Under the pieces are notes generated by a model, which was given only the letters and a program-made list of their open reading frames with translations, did no database searches and had not been told where the DNA came from. From contig CM065168.1 of assembly GCA_033026295.1 (NCBI GenBank), positions 42,916,875 through 42,980,874 of the forward strand: a stretch of 64,000 bases of DNA. The letters run 5' to 3'. Shown here piece by piece: positions 1-10,893 of the stretch. Source of the stretch: Channa striata. Its lineage: Eukaryota > Chordata > Actinopteri > Anabantiformes > Channidae. The position numbers and the translations under genes were made by a program. How positions within the stretch are numbered: the first letter of the stretch is position 1; each line of letters opens with the position of its first letter.

Positions 1-11
1 AGCTGCTTTGA
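1..11 (-). CDS. Gene A coiled-coil exon, 5' end only (cut by window edge)
   Basis: The first 11 bases of an exon (SKQL in the paralogue) follow the acceptor at 12-13. The complete paralogous exon is 15049-15119 in gene C, so the array continues beyond the window. Confidence 0.45.
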
Positions 12-2217
12 CTGACATGAAAAAGGACAGATATTCCAAATAATTATTTAATACTTCATGGTGTTTTAATGGAACTTGAATTCAGTATAAAACAGTTAAT
101 TGTTGCCTCAGATTTGATCTTATAAACTGTTTAAAGTTGGACAGTAAAAACAGCAAAATCAAACCTCTGTGTTTTTCTGCTTCAGGTCCGTCTCCAGTTT
201 ATTTTTCTCACGCTCAATATTCTTTTTGTCACTCAGGAGCTTTTCCACCTGACAGCAGAAAGATAAAATGAAATGTTGCTGTTTAAGTGCATCCACAGTT
301 TACTGTGTGTTACATGAATGTTCCGATTTAATTAACTGGACGATGTGAGAAAAACCGTTCATAATAAGTTGTGGTGTTACAGTGAAACTTGAATTTGGTG
401 TAAAACATTTACTTGGTGTCTGTGTTGGTCCCATTTTCTCCTTCACCCTCTGACAGGACAAAAGTAGAACCAACTCTCTGTTCACAGAGCAGTGACACCT
501 TAACGTTAAATGACAAAATCCAGAACGTAAAGATCAAACCTGTTCATTTTTGTCCTCCAGGTCCTTCACACTGGGCTTAAGTTTCTTTTTCTCTTCTGAG
601 AGCTGATCCAACCGGCAGCACAGAGATGAAAAGGAAGACGTGTTTGTTTCAGTGCATATAAAGCATATACAGCACATGAATGTCTAGATGATTTTTTTGC
701 GTGATTGTAAAATGAAAAATGCTGATCCGACGGGCAGAAGAGAGATTAAAAAAATGTTGAATTTAAGTTACATGAATGACTGAATTCTCATTTCTAATTC
801 ACTGCAAATGTGAAGAAAACTCTGCTTGTCGTCTTCTCTTGTTTTTGGCTTTTCCCTTTCAGGGGTCACCACAGCGTCTTCTTCATGTCTCTCACTACAT
901 CCATAAATCTCCTCTGAACGTGTCCAAACCACCTCAGTCTGGCCTCTGACTTTATCTCCAAAACATCTAACATGATCTGTCCCTCTGATGTCCTCATTCC
1001 TGATACTGTCCATCCTTGTCTCTCCCAAAGAAGAACTTCAACATCTTAAGCTTTGCTGCCTCCAGCTAGTGGCACAAGAAAACACTGACTCGTCCCCTTT
1101 GTGGTTAAATCCTGCTGTACGTTACATGAATGTCTGAAGTCTCGCCTATTTCTGTGCTTCTAGCTGTAAATCTCCTCCAGATGACATCACCCAGAGAAGT
1201 TTTCATCATTAGAATTTAGATGATGTCATCTTGAGGAGCTCTGGATGAGCAGGATCACAAACTCCATAGTGTATAAAATGTCTTAGAACATAATTACACA
1301 TGCAAACATACGGATGAACAAATTATAAAATGAAAATAGATTCAAATGGACATTGTCTACACAGAACTTCAAACCTTCTGTTCAGTAGTTTCCAACTCGT
1401 TCTTCAGCCTCTGAGCTTCCTCCTTCTCCCGGTGGAGTCTTGATTTGGAAACAAACGGCCACTTAAACAGAGACAACGATCAGATTTTTATTTAACAATT
1501 ATTAGCACAGATCTACTCCAGTGTTAAACCTGAGCAGTTCCATTAATTAAACTTTAACCAGATCAGTATCAGACTTTATTCTCAGTCACTCTCTGTGTTG
1601 TTCAGTGCTGCACATTTCTGTGTTGAACTTTGTCCCATTGTATTTACATTATTAAACACCTGTTTTATATTTGACTTAACTATAGTTTATAGTTTTCTAC
1701 CACTTACCACAGAAGAAGAGGACCGAGCTGCAGCTGCCTGATTACTTCCTGACTGGGAAGACAGAGACAAATGAAGAGAAAAATGAACTTTGACCGTTTG
1801 GATTTAAAGGAAACTTTAAAGTGTAGAGTTTGTCTCCATGTTTCTGTGAATGTGTCACAAATTTGTCTGAAAACTAAACTAAGTGCATTTTGATAAAATG
1901 AAAATAGCTTCATGTCCCTTCAGTTGCACATGGACATACAGCAAACGCAGCAGAAAGATGGAGATAAAAGTCACAAATTAAATGTGAACTTGGCTCCTCG
2001 ATCACTTGTCTAATGATCAGATGCTGAATTATTTGTATAATCTGTACAAATATTAAGAGCAAGTACAACAACAACTAGAAAACAGGTGAAAGTAAAAGTA
2101 AGTTACTAGAATAATCTGCAGACTGACACCTGTGTCTTATTCTTGGTCCTGCTGGTATTAACTGTCTTTTTTGTGGGCAAATAATTTTAAAATGGCACAT
2201 TTCTGTGACTTATTAGT

Positions 2218-2269
<52 letters not shown>

Positions 2270-5200
2270 TTGTTTCAGTCACCAGTTCTTCTTGCTCTGC
2301 ATTAGTTTGGTCTCATGTTCTCTGCTGGTGTGAGTTGACCTCTGGACTCAGTGTTTAGTTTGTTTCCTGGTTCCTGTTCTCGGTCACGACTTGTTCTCTT
2401 CTAGTTTCTTTGCCTCGTTCATTCCATCATTAGCTGTTGGTTCTTTTGCAAACTCAGATCTTCTTGAACTGTGACAAATTTCTACCCTCCTTGCTCAGCT
2501 CAGACTTTTAAAAATATATTTTTAGTCTCCTTCTACACACACGTCCTGTTTCTGTTCCATCTTTGCTTTTATTTCCATATTTGTCTTGTTCAAATGCTTT
2601 GTTTGTGTTGTTTGGTCCGTCATTACCTGCAGTCTGTCGTTTTCATCTTCAGTCCTGTTTTCTGCATCAGTTTTATCCCACTGCTTTTTGTTGGACTCTG
2701 TGTAAGAATAAAGGTAGTAAAATTAAAGTCTAAAAAACATCTGATTACACTTTATAGGAAAGTTTCACAGATTATAAATATTTAAGTCTAAATTAAATAA
2801 AAAAAGGTTCTCACCTCATAACTTATAAAATAAAGACTCAATATAAAAACAACTCACTCTCTCTGTGGGATTGTCACTTACTTTTTTCCTTCCTCCACAG
2901 GAAAAAAACAAGTAAAAGAATCAACACGATGCAAAGAGTCAAACCAACAGCCAAACCCACAGTGGTAGCAGAAGAATTGGACTGGACCGTATAGAAATCA
3001 TCTAAAATGATGAAACAGAATATTATGGCAGTTACTGCAAATACATTCAGAAATATAAAACTATTAACAGCATGTATTTAAAACTCATGTTCACCTGAAA
3101 CTTGTATGTGCGTCTCTCTGGTCTGGTTGATGTTGGTCTGTTGGACTCTACAGGTGAATCTGTTTCCGTGTCTCTTGTCCACAGTGACTCTGCTGCTGAC
3201 AGTATAGAGGTCATCAGGACCTCGGACTGTCTCTGTAGGTCCAGCAGAGAGGACGTGTCCCTCACCGTCCAACCACGTCACCTCAGGCTCTGGATACCAG
3301 CCTTTAGACTCACACTGTAACACAACTCCACTGCTGGATTCATCAAGTCCTGCTAAAGTGATTCCAGGTGAGGAAACAGAACCTGAGGCAGAAAATAAGG
3401 AAAGATGGACAAATATAAATGTGTTACTGTAAAGGCTGTAGTTAAATATGGTTCAGCACATTTCATCTTTCTAAAGTCAAGAAAAAAGTTGTCCAAGAAC
3501 TATGAAAATAAAGTTTGAGCTGATACTTTTGCTAACTGTCCCTAAACCAAGAAATAGTAGAATAATTACATAACTGTTTTATTATTTTTGTCTGTTTAGG
3601 CATTTTTTTCTACAGTAGTAACATTGCAGTTCATCCAAGGCCAAGATTTACTATTAGCTACTATTGAATTTTACCATCAAACTAGTGCAACAAAGTTCAG
3701 TGAGTTTGCTGGCTGACTAGTGGGCTAAATGAAACTGAAGCCACAGTGATCGGCCCCAACATCAGGTCCAGTCATCTTTCATAAACACTTTCAACATTTC
3801 CGAACAGGATATTCCCCTTTTTTATCTACTGTACAATTACCAACTTTGGTCTGAGCCTGGATCCTCAACTAACATTTAAGAACCACTTTAAACACCTGTG
3901 CAAATCATCTTTTATCCACCTCAGAAGCGTCGTCAAACTCCGTCCCAGTATCTGATGCAGAAAAGCTCGTCCACACATTTGTATTCTCCAGGCTTGTCTA
4001 CTGCAATACACTACTCATTGGGATCCTGGGCAAGAGTCTTGAAAAGTTCCAACACACACAAACAGCGCTGCCAGGATCCTGATAACAGGCTCCCAGTCTC
4101 CTCCAGAATTAAATATGAAATTTCCCACCTCAAACAGCTTAACACTCAACAAACTTTATCGCACAATCTCTGCTGTACAAGCACCACTTCCTTCATAACC
4201 CCAGAACTAAGCTAGAGACCGAGCTCTCTGCTCAGCTGCCCCCGCCCCCGCCCCCTGGATCTGCCTTCCTGAACATTTGAAGGCCCCACAGGCTGTAGCT
4301 GCTTTTAAAAAGGACCTGAAGACTTCACCAAGAAAGCTTTTCAATAACTGCTGCTCGTTTGCTTAGCGCTAATGTCTGAATGTTTTAGGTTCTTTTTTTG
4401 TAGCACTTTGAGATTAGTTTTTGAATAAATTAATAAATGTATGATTATTATTATTAAATAATAGTTAGTCAATAAAGCTATTATTTCAGATGCAAAAACC
4501 TCAAAATAAAACTGAAAGGAAAGACAAAAGTTTGAAACAAATAAAGTAAGAGTAACTGCAAGAACAAAACTAAACTGCACAGCATGAACATCCAGTGTGT
4601 GTCCACCTACCAACAACCAGCTGTATCAGAGATTCTTCGTTCCTGTCTGGAATGTAACATCTGTATCTTCCCTCGTCAGCAGGTTTCACGTTGGAGAGCT
4701 TCAGTGAAATGTTTCCACGCTTCAGTTCATCAGTGAACACTGACGTTCTTCCTTTGTAGGACGGATTTTTTATACTCTCATAATCCTGACCAGCAAACCA
4801 CACAAACACAAATCTGGGGTCCAGGTCAGTCCTCGTCCACTCCAACGTCTTTGTAGCAACGTCCACAGCAGGATCAAGGTGACATGGTAAAATGACGTCA
4901 TCACCAACTTTTGCCACTATTGGCTGAGATGAACCAATTAACCGAGACTGACCTGAAAAGAAAAACATCTTTAATTTCAGCTGTAAGAATTCATAAATAT
5001 ACACTATTAGCTGTAAAAACCAAAAAGAAGACGTCCCTGAAAAGTCACAGTGAGAATTATTTTCTTAACTACATTTACATTCTCTCACAATAGATAGACA
5101 CTCTGCTGCTTTCACTAATGTCTTCCCCGTGAAGGAAAATAAAGTAGCTTATAACATTTCATATTGTATCCTATCAAACATTGTATCATAATTTAACTAA

Positions 5201-6075
5201 ATTATCTTCAGACATAAATGAGTTTACTGCATTTTCTTTCCAAAATCAAACATTTTGCACAGAAACATAATAATGTACTTAATGCAAACTTTCATTTGCA
5301 TCTTTGTTATTAAAAATGTGAAATTACCTCCACAGAAGAGTGTTAGGAGATGAACAACCAGAACACTGATGGTTCTGAGGGACGATCCAAGGCACAGTGG
5401 ATCCATCGGATCAAGGATTTTGCAGCTCTGAAGATGAAGTGAAACCAAGTGTTTAGTCGTAATACGTTGTCCGGTTAATTATAAATTAACTCCTGAGAAG
5501 GTTTCAAACACAGTATTTTTTAATAATTCACCAGGTGACACTAGGAGTCTATTACTAACTCATAAAAGTTAATAATAAACTCATGTTGACGAGTTTGAAC
5601 CACAGCTCTGCATCAATTCTCCATGATAAAATAAAATTATTTGCTCATATAGAATTAAAGAGTAAAAGCTGAGGAACCTTTTCTTCCATCAGTCTCACTT
5701 TTACATCAATGACAAATCATTTGCTGACAGTCATACTTTCACTTTCGTTTTTACTCATCGTCTCCGGTGCAGGTGGGATGTACTTTCAGTTCGTGTTATT
5801 TATCCTTATAGGAGCATCATTTTTTTTTTTTTTTGATATAGACAATCTGAATATATCATCTACTGAAACAACGTCTCCTCAAAGTTTTAACGTTTTAGCT
5901 AAACTGCAAACACGATGACGTTTAACATATGAACGTTATTACAACGGCGTTATTTTGTCCATAAACATAACGAGAAAATGTTGACGCGTGACGTAAATGA
6001 CAAGTTACAAACGTGTGAACATGGAACATATGAATATTATTTTACCAGACAGCGTGATTCTCTCCGCCCAAACAT
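1..6075 (-). CDS. Gene A: butyrophilin/MOG-like Ig receptor (spliced, partial at left edge)
   Basis: Predicted type I membrane receptor of the butyrophilin/B7 family. Coding exons are 6046-6075, 5328-5427, 4611-4952, 3095-3382 and 2882-3001; all are open, with consensus GT/AG ends and compatible phases (0, 1, 1, 1). Together they encode a leader, IgV, IgC and one TM helix, about 293 residues. The TM exon ends in phase 1, but every coil exon downstream (1708-1752, 1375-1461, 540-602, 165-248, 1-11) starts in phase 0. The 59-nt or 38-nt tail exon that adjusts phase in genes D, E and F is missing and repeat DNA lies in its place. Splicing TM to the next exon gives IRK then stop; reading through gives a stop two codons after WRKEK. 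A short-tailed receptor is therefore likely. Family assignment is by Ig motif recognition; a paralogue-specific name cannot be given. Confidence 0.75.
165..248 (-). CDS. Gene A coiled-coil exon
   Basis: 84 nt, phase 0, acceptor CTGTCAG and donor GTTTGA. It encodes VEKLLSDKKNIEREKNKLET and DLKQKNTE, a heptad-type coil. Gene C copy: 15273-15356. Confidence 0.55.
540..602 (-). CDS. Gene A coiled-coil exon
   Basis: 63 nt, encoding LSEEKKKLKPSVKDLEDKNE plus Gln, with donor GTTTGA. The acceptor is inferred as GGATCAG because the older upstream site reads CCG in place of CAG. It is nearly identical to 15646-15708 in gene C. Confidence 0.5.
790..1046 (-). mobile_element. Non-LTR retrotransposon ORF2 C-terminal remnant
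   Basis: The minus strand encodes RMDSIRNEDIRGTDHVRCFG, then GDKVRGQTEVVWT and RHEEDAVVTPE, resembling the C-terminal tail of fish LINE ORF2 proteins. It is short and isolated, lying between coil exons of gene A; a dead insertion. Confidence 0.5.
1375..1461 (-). CDS. Gene A coiled-coil exon
   Basis: 87 nt, phase 0 to 0, acceptor GTTTAAG and donor GTTTGA. It encodes WPFVSKSRLHREK followed by EEAQRLKNELETTEQK, a charged heptad-like helix. Matching exons are 22379-22432 (C) and 61263-61370 (F). Confidence 0.55.
1708..1752 (-). CDS. Gene A cytoplasmic linker exon (phase 0)
   Basis: 45 nt between acceptor TTCCCAG and donor GTAAGT, encoding SGSNQAAAARSSSSV. The homologous gene C exon at 22664-22705 encodes SGNQADASESSSCL. 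It is a low-complexity juxtamembrane linker before the coil exons. The preceding TM exon cannot enter it in frame. Confidence 0.55.
1920..2806. mobile_element. Repeat-derived DNA replacing the tail-exon region of gene A
   Basis: Alignment to gene D breaks at about 2806, just before the place where D has its 59-nt tail exon. The replacement contains a CA microsatellite and a T-rich block (about 2575-2800) also found at about 23285-23490 in gene C. The shared block indicates that the rearrangement preceded the A/C duplication. The element family is not identified. Confidence 0.45.
2220..2268. repeat. (CA)n microsatellite
   Basis: About 24 uninterrupted CA dinucleotides. Confidence 0.97.
2882..3001 (-). 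CDS. Gene A transmembrane exon
   Basis: 120 nt. It encodes a short stalk (DDFYTVQSNSSATT), a hydrophobic helix (VGLAVGLTLCIVLILLLVFF) and the stop-transfer LWRKEK. The donor is GTAAGT and the exon ends in phase 1. The next exon found downstream is phase 0, so splicing breaks the frame (see the finding on the missing tail exon). Confidence 0.8.
3095..3382 (-). CDS. Gene A IgC domain exon
   Basis: 288 nt, phase 1 to 1. It encodes SSPGITLAGLDESSSG, then LQCESKGWYPEPEVTW (butyrophilin-type second Ig domain, first Cys), LYTVSSRVTVDK, and FTCRVQQTNINQT with the second Cys and an NQT sequon. The exon is bounded by acceptor TGCCTCAG and donor GTGAAC and is fully open. Confidence 0.85.
3780..4455 (+). 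mobile_element. LINE 3' fragment in the IgV-IgC intron of gene A
   Basis: The plus strand contains degenerate reverse-transcriptase C-terminal sequence (a run like SSTHLYSPGLSTAIHYS, from the usual SRLDYCNAL region). It ends in a TAGCACTTTGAGATTAG motif and an ATTATT-rich tail, a common 3' end of fish L2-type LINEs. A more deleted copy sits at the same intron position in gene C (24480-24810), so insertion preceded duplication. Confidence 0.55.
4611..4952 (-). CDS. Gene A IgV domain exon
   Basis: 342 nt, phase 1 to phase 1, with acceptor TTTTCAG and donor GTAGGT. It encodes QSRLIGSSQPIVAKVGDD, then the B-strand Cys in ILPCHL, KTLEWTR of the C strand, the N-glycosylation site NIS in RGNISLKLS, and the F-strand DEGRYRCYIPD. 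This is the N-terminal butyrophilin/MOG-type IgV pattern with both disulfide cysteines. There are no stops or indels relative to the copies in D and E. Confidence 0.85.
5328..5427 (-). CDS. Gene A leader (signal peptide) exon
   Basis: The acceptor CTTCATCTTCAG precedes 5427 and a GTAATT donor follows 5328. The exon is open throughout. The internal start at 5404-5406 gives MDPLCLGSSLRTISVLVVHL and onward: a hydrophobic TISVLVVHLLTLFC core ending in phase 1 with Gly, as expected of a secretory leader joined to an IgV exon. Confidence 0.75.
6046..6075 (-). CDS. Gene A exon 1 (N-terminal coding exon)
   Basis: The minus strand reads ATG then nine codons (MFGRRESRCL) and a GTAAAA donor. Spliced to the leader exon at 5427 it continues in frame through SCKILDP to the internal Met of the leader. 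The same 30-nt ORF with a donor is conserved at 26445-26474 (gene C) and 9477-9506 (B2 relic). It sits beside the CpG-rich CRE region. Translation could instead begin at the internal Met at 5404-5406, which gives a more classical signal peptide. Confidence 0.55.
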
Positions 6076-6089
6076 CGGATCCTGCTGCA

Positions 6090-6215
6090 GCGTCCAGCGG
6101 GATGGTGAAGAGGACGGGGGACGACGTCACATCGGCGTAATGACGTCACACGTCGCTCACGTGCAGCCCCGCGTTACGATCCACGTCCGTCCTTAAAAAC
6201 TGCGGTGCAGAAATA
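6090..6215 (-). promoter_or_regulatory. Candidate promoter of gene A with paired CRE sites and an E-box
   Basis: CpG-rich block just upstream of exon 1. It holds a full CRE palindrome TGACGTCA at 6141-6148, a half-overlapping GACGTCAC at 6123-6130 and CACGTG at 6158-6163. The block is conserved upstream of gene C (26515-26600) and partly in the B2 relic (9550-9600), with the same CRE spacing. CREB/ATF binding is the usual reading of this motif; function here is inferred. Confidence 0.5.
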
Positions 6216-6790
6216 AAGTTCTGTTATAATCAGTTCACTTCGCTGTGGTTCATTTCAGTAATGAACTGTGATGGAGAGAGACAAACAGTTAAAGCTCAAT
6301 GAGCATTTTAAATGAAGATATTGATATTTATATAAATAATTCAGAGACAGACACAAGTAGCAATTTGAGCTGTGTCATATTTACTGAGTCATTATGGCTG
6401 ATATTCAGTGGAAAGAGGCGTCTTGTGTCCAACATAATTATTGCTTCAGCATCAAGGTTAAAGACTTTAAAGTTTCTATATTAAACGACAAAGGATATAT
6501 TATATATTATATAATATATCCTATAGATTATAGATATTCCTGTGATTTTTGTAACTTGCTAAATGAATGTGTGTGAATTCTGCATATGCAGAGGAAAATA
6601 AAAAGCAATGTACAAATATATTTATTTATGTCCCTTCACGCAGGTGTCCACAAAGGAAAGGAGCAAATTTAATGAGTTACCATAAAAAAATATAGTGATA
6701 TAATAATGATATTATAATAATAATACACACTGGGAAACAGTCTCCTTCAGAATAAAACTTCAGGTTATACCTCACACCAACACATGGCTT
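6215..6790. other. Spacer upstream of gene A, homologous to 26600-27155
   Basis: No gene seen. The sequence is AT-rich and matches the spacer upstream of gene C almost to its end. The homology stops at about 6790, where the B1 IgC relic begins, so this point marks a duplication junction. Confidence 0.6.
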
Positions 6791-6802
6791 CATGACAGTT
6801 TC

Positions 6803-6983
6803 AGGTCATCAGGACTTCGGACTGTCTCTGTAGGTCCAGCAGAGAGGACGTGTCCCTCAGCGTCCAACCACGACACCTCAGGCTCTGGATACCAGCCTTT
6901 AGACTCACACTGTAAAACCAGTTCCCCGCTGTCTCTGTCTGTCCCTGATAAAGTGACGAAAAGAGGGGCAGCAGCATCTGACG
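6803..6983 (-). pseudogene. B1 relic: truncated IgC exon
   Basis: Encodes ASDAAAPLFVTLSGTDRDSG, LQCESKGWYPEPEVSWLD and TETVRSPDDL, then breaks abruptly. The half with YTVSSRVTVDK and the second Cys is gone, as are the TM and tail. It is D-type (294-nt class) by its start. The acceptor GTGCTCAG is still present. Confidence 0.8.
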
Positions 6984-7230
6984 CTGAGCACAAGAAAAAA
7001 GAAAAAAGAAAAAAACATCAGTGGAAACCAAAACTACATATATAAACATCTTTTCCATTAGATTCTAAATATATAATTCTAGTGTCTAATATCAGTATCA
7101 GCATGTACATGTAGACTGAGACACTGAGGCCGACGTCAGATTGTTACTACACACTTCACTTGTTTCCATCTCTGCATCTGTTAATACATAAACACTCATA
7201 AATCACTGAACATAGATCACGTCCACTTAC

Positions 7231-7497
7231 CAACAACAAGCTGAACAACAGATTCTGACCTGGGATCAGGAATTAGACACTTGTATGTTCCCTTATCAGA
7301 CAGTGTCACTTTGGACAGTTTCAGTGAAAAGTTTCCGTGTTTCAGTCCGTCAGTGAACAGCGATAATCTTCCCGTGTACGATGGATGTTTCATCTTAACT
7401 AACTCCTGACCAGAACGCCACACTAACACAAAACATATTGATCAGATCAGGTCTCGTCCACTCCAGCGTCTTCGCAGCAACGTCCATCACAGGTTCT
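7231..7497 (-). pseudogene. B1 relic: truncated, frameshifted IgV exon
   Basis: Closest to the gene D IgV. It retains KTLEWTRPDL and LVWRSGQELVKMKHPSY through DKGTYKCLIPD with an intact donor. The first 25 or so codons, including the ILPCHL cysteine, are missing. One extra base relative to D, between about 7427 and 7445, shifts the frame. It is non-functional as an Ig domain. Confidence 0.8.
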
Positions 7498-7702
7498 GTT
7501 AAAATGATGAAGATTTGTGTTTGTGTGTGTGTGTGTGCGTGTTCCAGCCATGCTTCATTGTGTTTCCCTTCTCAACTCCACCAACCACTTCAAACTCATA
7601 TAGATGTTCTTTCTGATTAGATATTTTCGCACTAGACTTAAACTTGTCTCTTCGATTTATGATCAGTCGTTTTTTCTTTTCATGTCTACGTGTGTGATTT
7701 AC

Positions 7703-7784
7703 CTCCACAAGAATGTAGTAGAACACAGAACAACAAACACCTGAGATGTTTGAGTACATGAGGAGGGACCAACAGACCGGAGAT
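7703..7784 (-). pseudogene. B1 relic: leader exon
   Basis: 82 nt, the same length as gene D's leader exon, with acceptor TTTACAG and donor GTAAAT. In the frame that joins an IgV exon it reads VLKHLRCLLFCVLLHSCG. No Met lies in that frame, as in gene D, which suggests the start was in a separate first exon. Confidence 0.6.
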
Positions 7785-8312
7785 CTGTAAATGAAGAACA
7801 TGAAACGGGTCAAAATGTTTGTAGGCTGGTGCATAATAAGTGAACTTGTCCGGGCAGATTCAGGTTTTTTCAAGTTCAGGCCATCCACTCAGTCACCCAA
7901 AACTGAAGACCTGGTTTTCATCCATCCTGTTTTACCCACTTTAACCCCGTTATAGGTTGAATGATGGTTGAATAGTGCCTCCATGTGGAGATGCAGTCGT
8001 CTTTCATAACTGTGCTGTCATACATAGTCATGTAACTCCTTGTTCAGTTCTACTTGTAGCCCTAACATGAAGGACATTTTTCATAGGGTGGATATACGTT
8101 GCTTTTTTGTTTAAAATGTATTTTTCTCCTGTTTATTAGGAGTTTTAGGTAAGTTCATTGTATTTATTTTTAATTAAATGTATCTATCTAATCATAGGGA
8201 AACCCGGCTACTTATGTTTTGGTTGTTTTTGGTTTGACCTTCCTGAAATCATTTGAATTCATGATTTAAAGATGTGAGCAATAAATCTAGAAGGCTGAAA
8301 ATTGTTCGCTCG

Positions 8313-8376
8313 GTGGATTCTGGATCCTGTGGATTCTGGATCCTGTGGATTCTGGATCCTGTGGATTCTGGGTGCT
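8313..8376. repeat. 16-bp minisatellite, 4 units
   Basis: Four tandem copies of GTGGATTCTGGATCCT, the last diverged to end GGGTGCT. Confidence 0.9.
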
Positions 8377-8546
8377 GTGAAGAGGGGAGTCTAATTTTGC
8401 TGTGTTCTGGTTTATATTTAAACTTTTACACTTTGTTGTAACAGTGCAAAGGTTGGAAGCCCTAATGATCCTGCCATAAATTCTCCACGTGGTGCAAAAA
8501 CTAGACCGAACTGCACAGCATGAACATCCAGTGTGTGTCCACCTAC

Positions 8547-8746
8547 CAACAACCAGCTCAGTGACAGATTCTTCATTCCTGCTTCAGTGAAATGTTTCCA
8601 CACTTCAGTTCATCAGTGAACAGTGACGTTCTTCGTTAGTGCGACCAATTTTTTATACCCTCATAATCCTGAGCAGCAAACCACACGCAGACAAATCTGG
8701 GGCTCAGGTGAGACCTCGTCCACTCCAACGTCCACAGCAGGACAGC
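8547..8746 (-). pseudogene. B2 relic: IgV exon with internal deletion
   Basis: A-type IgV. It keeps the donor, the end motif and a degenerate middle, but lacks the segment holding the F-strand cysteine (between the codons for ESV and SLK) and the 5' part. The leader exon that should lie near 9015-9030 is deleted. A first-exon copy and CRE block remain at 9477-9600. Confidence 0.75.
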
Positions 8747-9476
8747 TTTTATTTCAGCTGTAAGAATTCATGAATATACACTATGAGCTGTAAGAACCAA
8801 AGAGAAGACGTCCCTGAAAAGTCACAGTGAGAATTATTTTTTAAACTACATTTACATTCTCTCACAATAGATGATGTGACACTCTGCTGCTTTCATGAAT
8901 GTCGTGGCCCTAAACTTTACACTAAGGGGAAAATAAAGTAGCTTATAACGTTTTAAATTTTATCATATCAAACATCAGTGGTTATAAATTATTTTCAAAC
9001 GTAAATGAGTTTAATGCAAAATGAAAATGAAGTGAAACCAAATGTTTAGTCGTAATACGTTTTCCGGTTAATTATAAACTAACTCCTGAGAAGGTTTGAA
9101 ACACACTGTATTTTAATAATTCACCAGGTGACACTAGGAGTTTATTACTACTTCACAAAAGTTAATAATAAACTCATGTTGACCAGTTTGAACCTCAGCT
9201 TTAAACTACACGATGAAATAAAATTATTTTCTCGTGCAGAATTAAAGAGTTAAAGTTGTGGAACCTTTTCTGGCACCAACAATAAAACATGAGGTGACAG
9301 TCATGGTTCTATTCCACCGTCCCAGCACAGGTGGTTTCAATTCCAGACTTTCTCATCTACTGACACAACGTCTCCCTAAAGTTTTACGTTTATCAAATGA
9401 ACGACATTAAAACATAACGAGAAAATGTTGACGAGTTACAAACGTGTGAACATGGAACATATGAATATAATTTTAC

Positions 9477-9600
9477 CAGACAGCGTGATTCTCTCCGCTC
9501 ACACATCGGATCCTGCTGCAGCGTCCAGCGGGTCACTGGCGGTGAGGGAGACGACGTCACGTCTGCGTAATGACGTCACATCGCTTACGTGCCGAATTTT
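9477..9600 (-). pseudogene. B2 relic: exon 1 and CRE region
   Basis: 9477-9506 encodes MCERRESRCL with a GTAAAA donor, as in genes A and C. Upstream, GACGTCAC (9553-9560) and TGACGTCA (9571-9578) keep the spacing of the other copies; the E-box is altered to TACGTG. It is an orphan 5' end without a usable gene body. Confidence 0.6.
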
Positions 9601-10893
9601 GCCAGGATCGACACAAGCAAAATTACTATGTAACATTTTCTGTAGCAAGATTCTGTCCCTCTCTCATCGTGGCTGCATATTAAAGTTTATTTATTCTGTC
9701 AAAGGTTAAACAAATCATTACTGTGAATTTTGTAAATTACTTTATGATTCACTTTCACTGCGTGTCATTCTGGATGTGACTTTTGTTAAAGTGAAAATAA
9801 AAACCGATGTACAGATATAATTTTCTGGTGGATTATGGACAATACTCATTTTAGGTAAACGTCCTGATTTCCTGAACATCGTAGCGTTCGTCAGCGCATC
9901 AGTAAACAGGAAGAGACCACGTCTTATCAGACTCTGTTAGACGCAGATACAAACCATCAGTGGAGAGTGAGAGAGCGTGAAAATGATCAAACTAAATGAC
10001 AGAGCCTGTTAATTCATCTTCATGTTATTGGACATTCAGGAAATTCTCTGTATCATTGTAGGAAGCTCAGGGTTACATAAAAATAATCAGAGTAAATTTA
10101 AAGAACAAAAGGATGAAGCAAAAAAATTAAGAAAAATAAAAAAAAAGAAGCTACAGTTTAAAAGCCATATTTCAAATGTGGGTCCTGACTGTTTATCAAA
10201 GTGCGAACATTGCTCACGTTAATGGTCAGACTGAGGACAGTGTCTGTCATCGCAGGTTTGGTGTTTGGTGCTTTATTAATTTTAATTTGAGGGACAGAAG
10301 TGGTGGACTAGTTATTGCTGCCCCCTCACAGCTGCAGCCTTTCTGTGTGTTAGTTACTTTGGGTTTACAGGTCGGGTTACACAGGATGACGTGCACAGAA
10401 TAAGTGGTTACAGATGATGGATGGACAAAAACTCTGTGTTATAGATTTCAGAATGAAATGTTTGTTGTTGTAGCTGCTTTTTATGAAACTGCTCTGATCA
10501 CACAGAACTCAAAGCAAGTGAAAACACTGACCAGCCCATAAAGCACTAACATTTCCACTGTTTTTTTGGGGGGAAATCTATTTGAATTTCTCTAAATAAA
10601 TCAAGAACTTAAAAATAAACAGTACAATGCTAATTTTTTATTTCTCATACGCTTCACATTACATGTATTTATTTTAACAATGTATTACAGCAACAAAGTG
10701 ATTGATAGATATACAGCATATTATTACAAACACTGTAAGATACGGTTACAGAGCAGTTTACAACACTTTACAGAACTTATGGATAATAAGTTTCTGCACT
10801 GCAATGTGAACGATGTTCATCCTGTTATGATGAGGGTGACATGCAGTTTGTCTTCATAGTTTGTTCAATCCACCGATTCCTGTAAGTTATGTT
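9600..10893. other. Spacer between B2 and the 3' end of gene C
   Basis: I see no gene. Around 10230-10430 the sequence ends in GATGATGGATGGAC-like text, typical of a common fish dispersed repeat. The remainder is AT-rich without coding features. Confidence 0.5.

Noticed and set aside
3102..3320. Plus-strand ORFs opposite every IgC exon (also 23752-24000, 35836-36048, 47400-47618, 63554-63766)
   Set aside because: They are antisense shadows of the conserved IgC exon. The minus strand has the Ig motifs and splice sites.
7499..7888. 129-codon minus-strand ORF
   Set aside because: It runs through the B1 leader exon in a frame that does not join the IgV exon, and contains a His/Thr run from a GT microsatellite.
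8313..8376. Possible CRISPR-like short repeat
   Set aside because: Head-to-tail 16-bp minisatellite without spacers, in a vertebrate genome.
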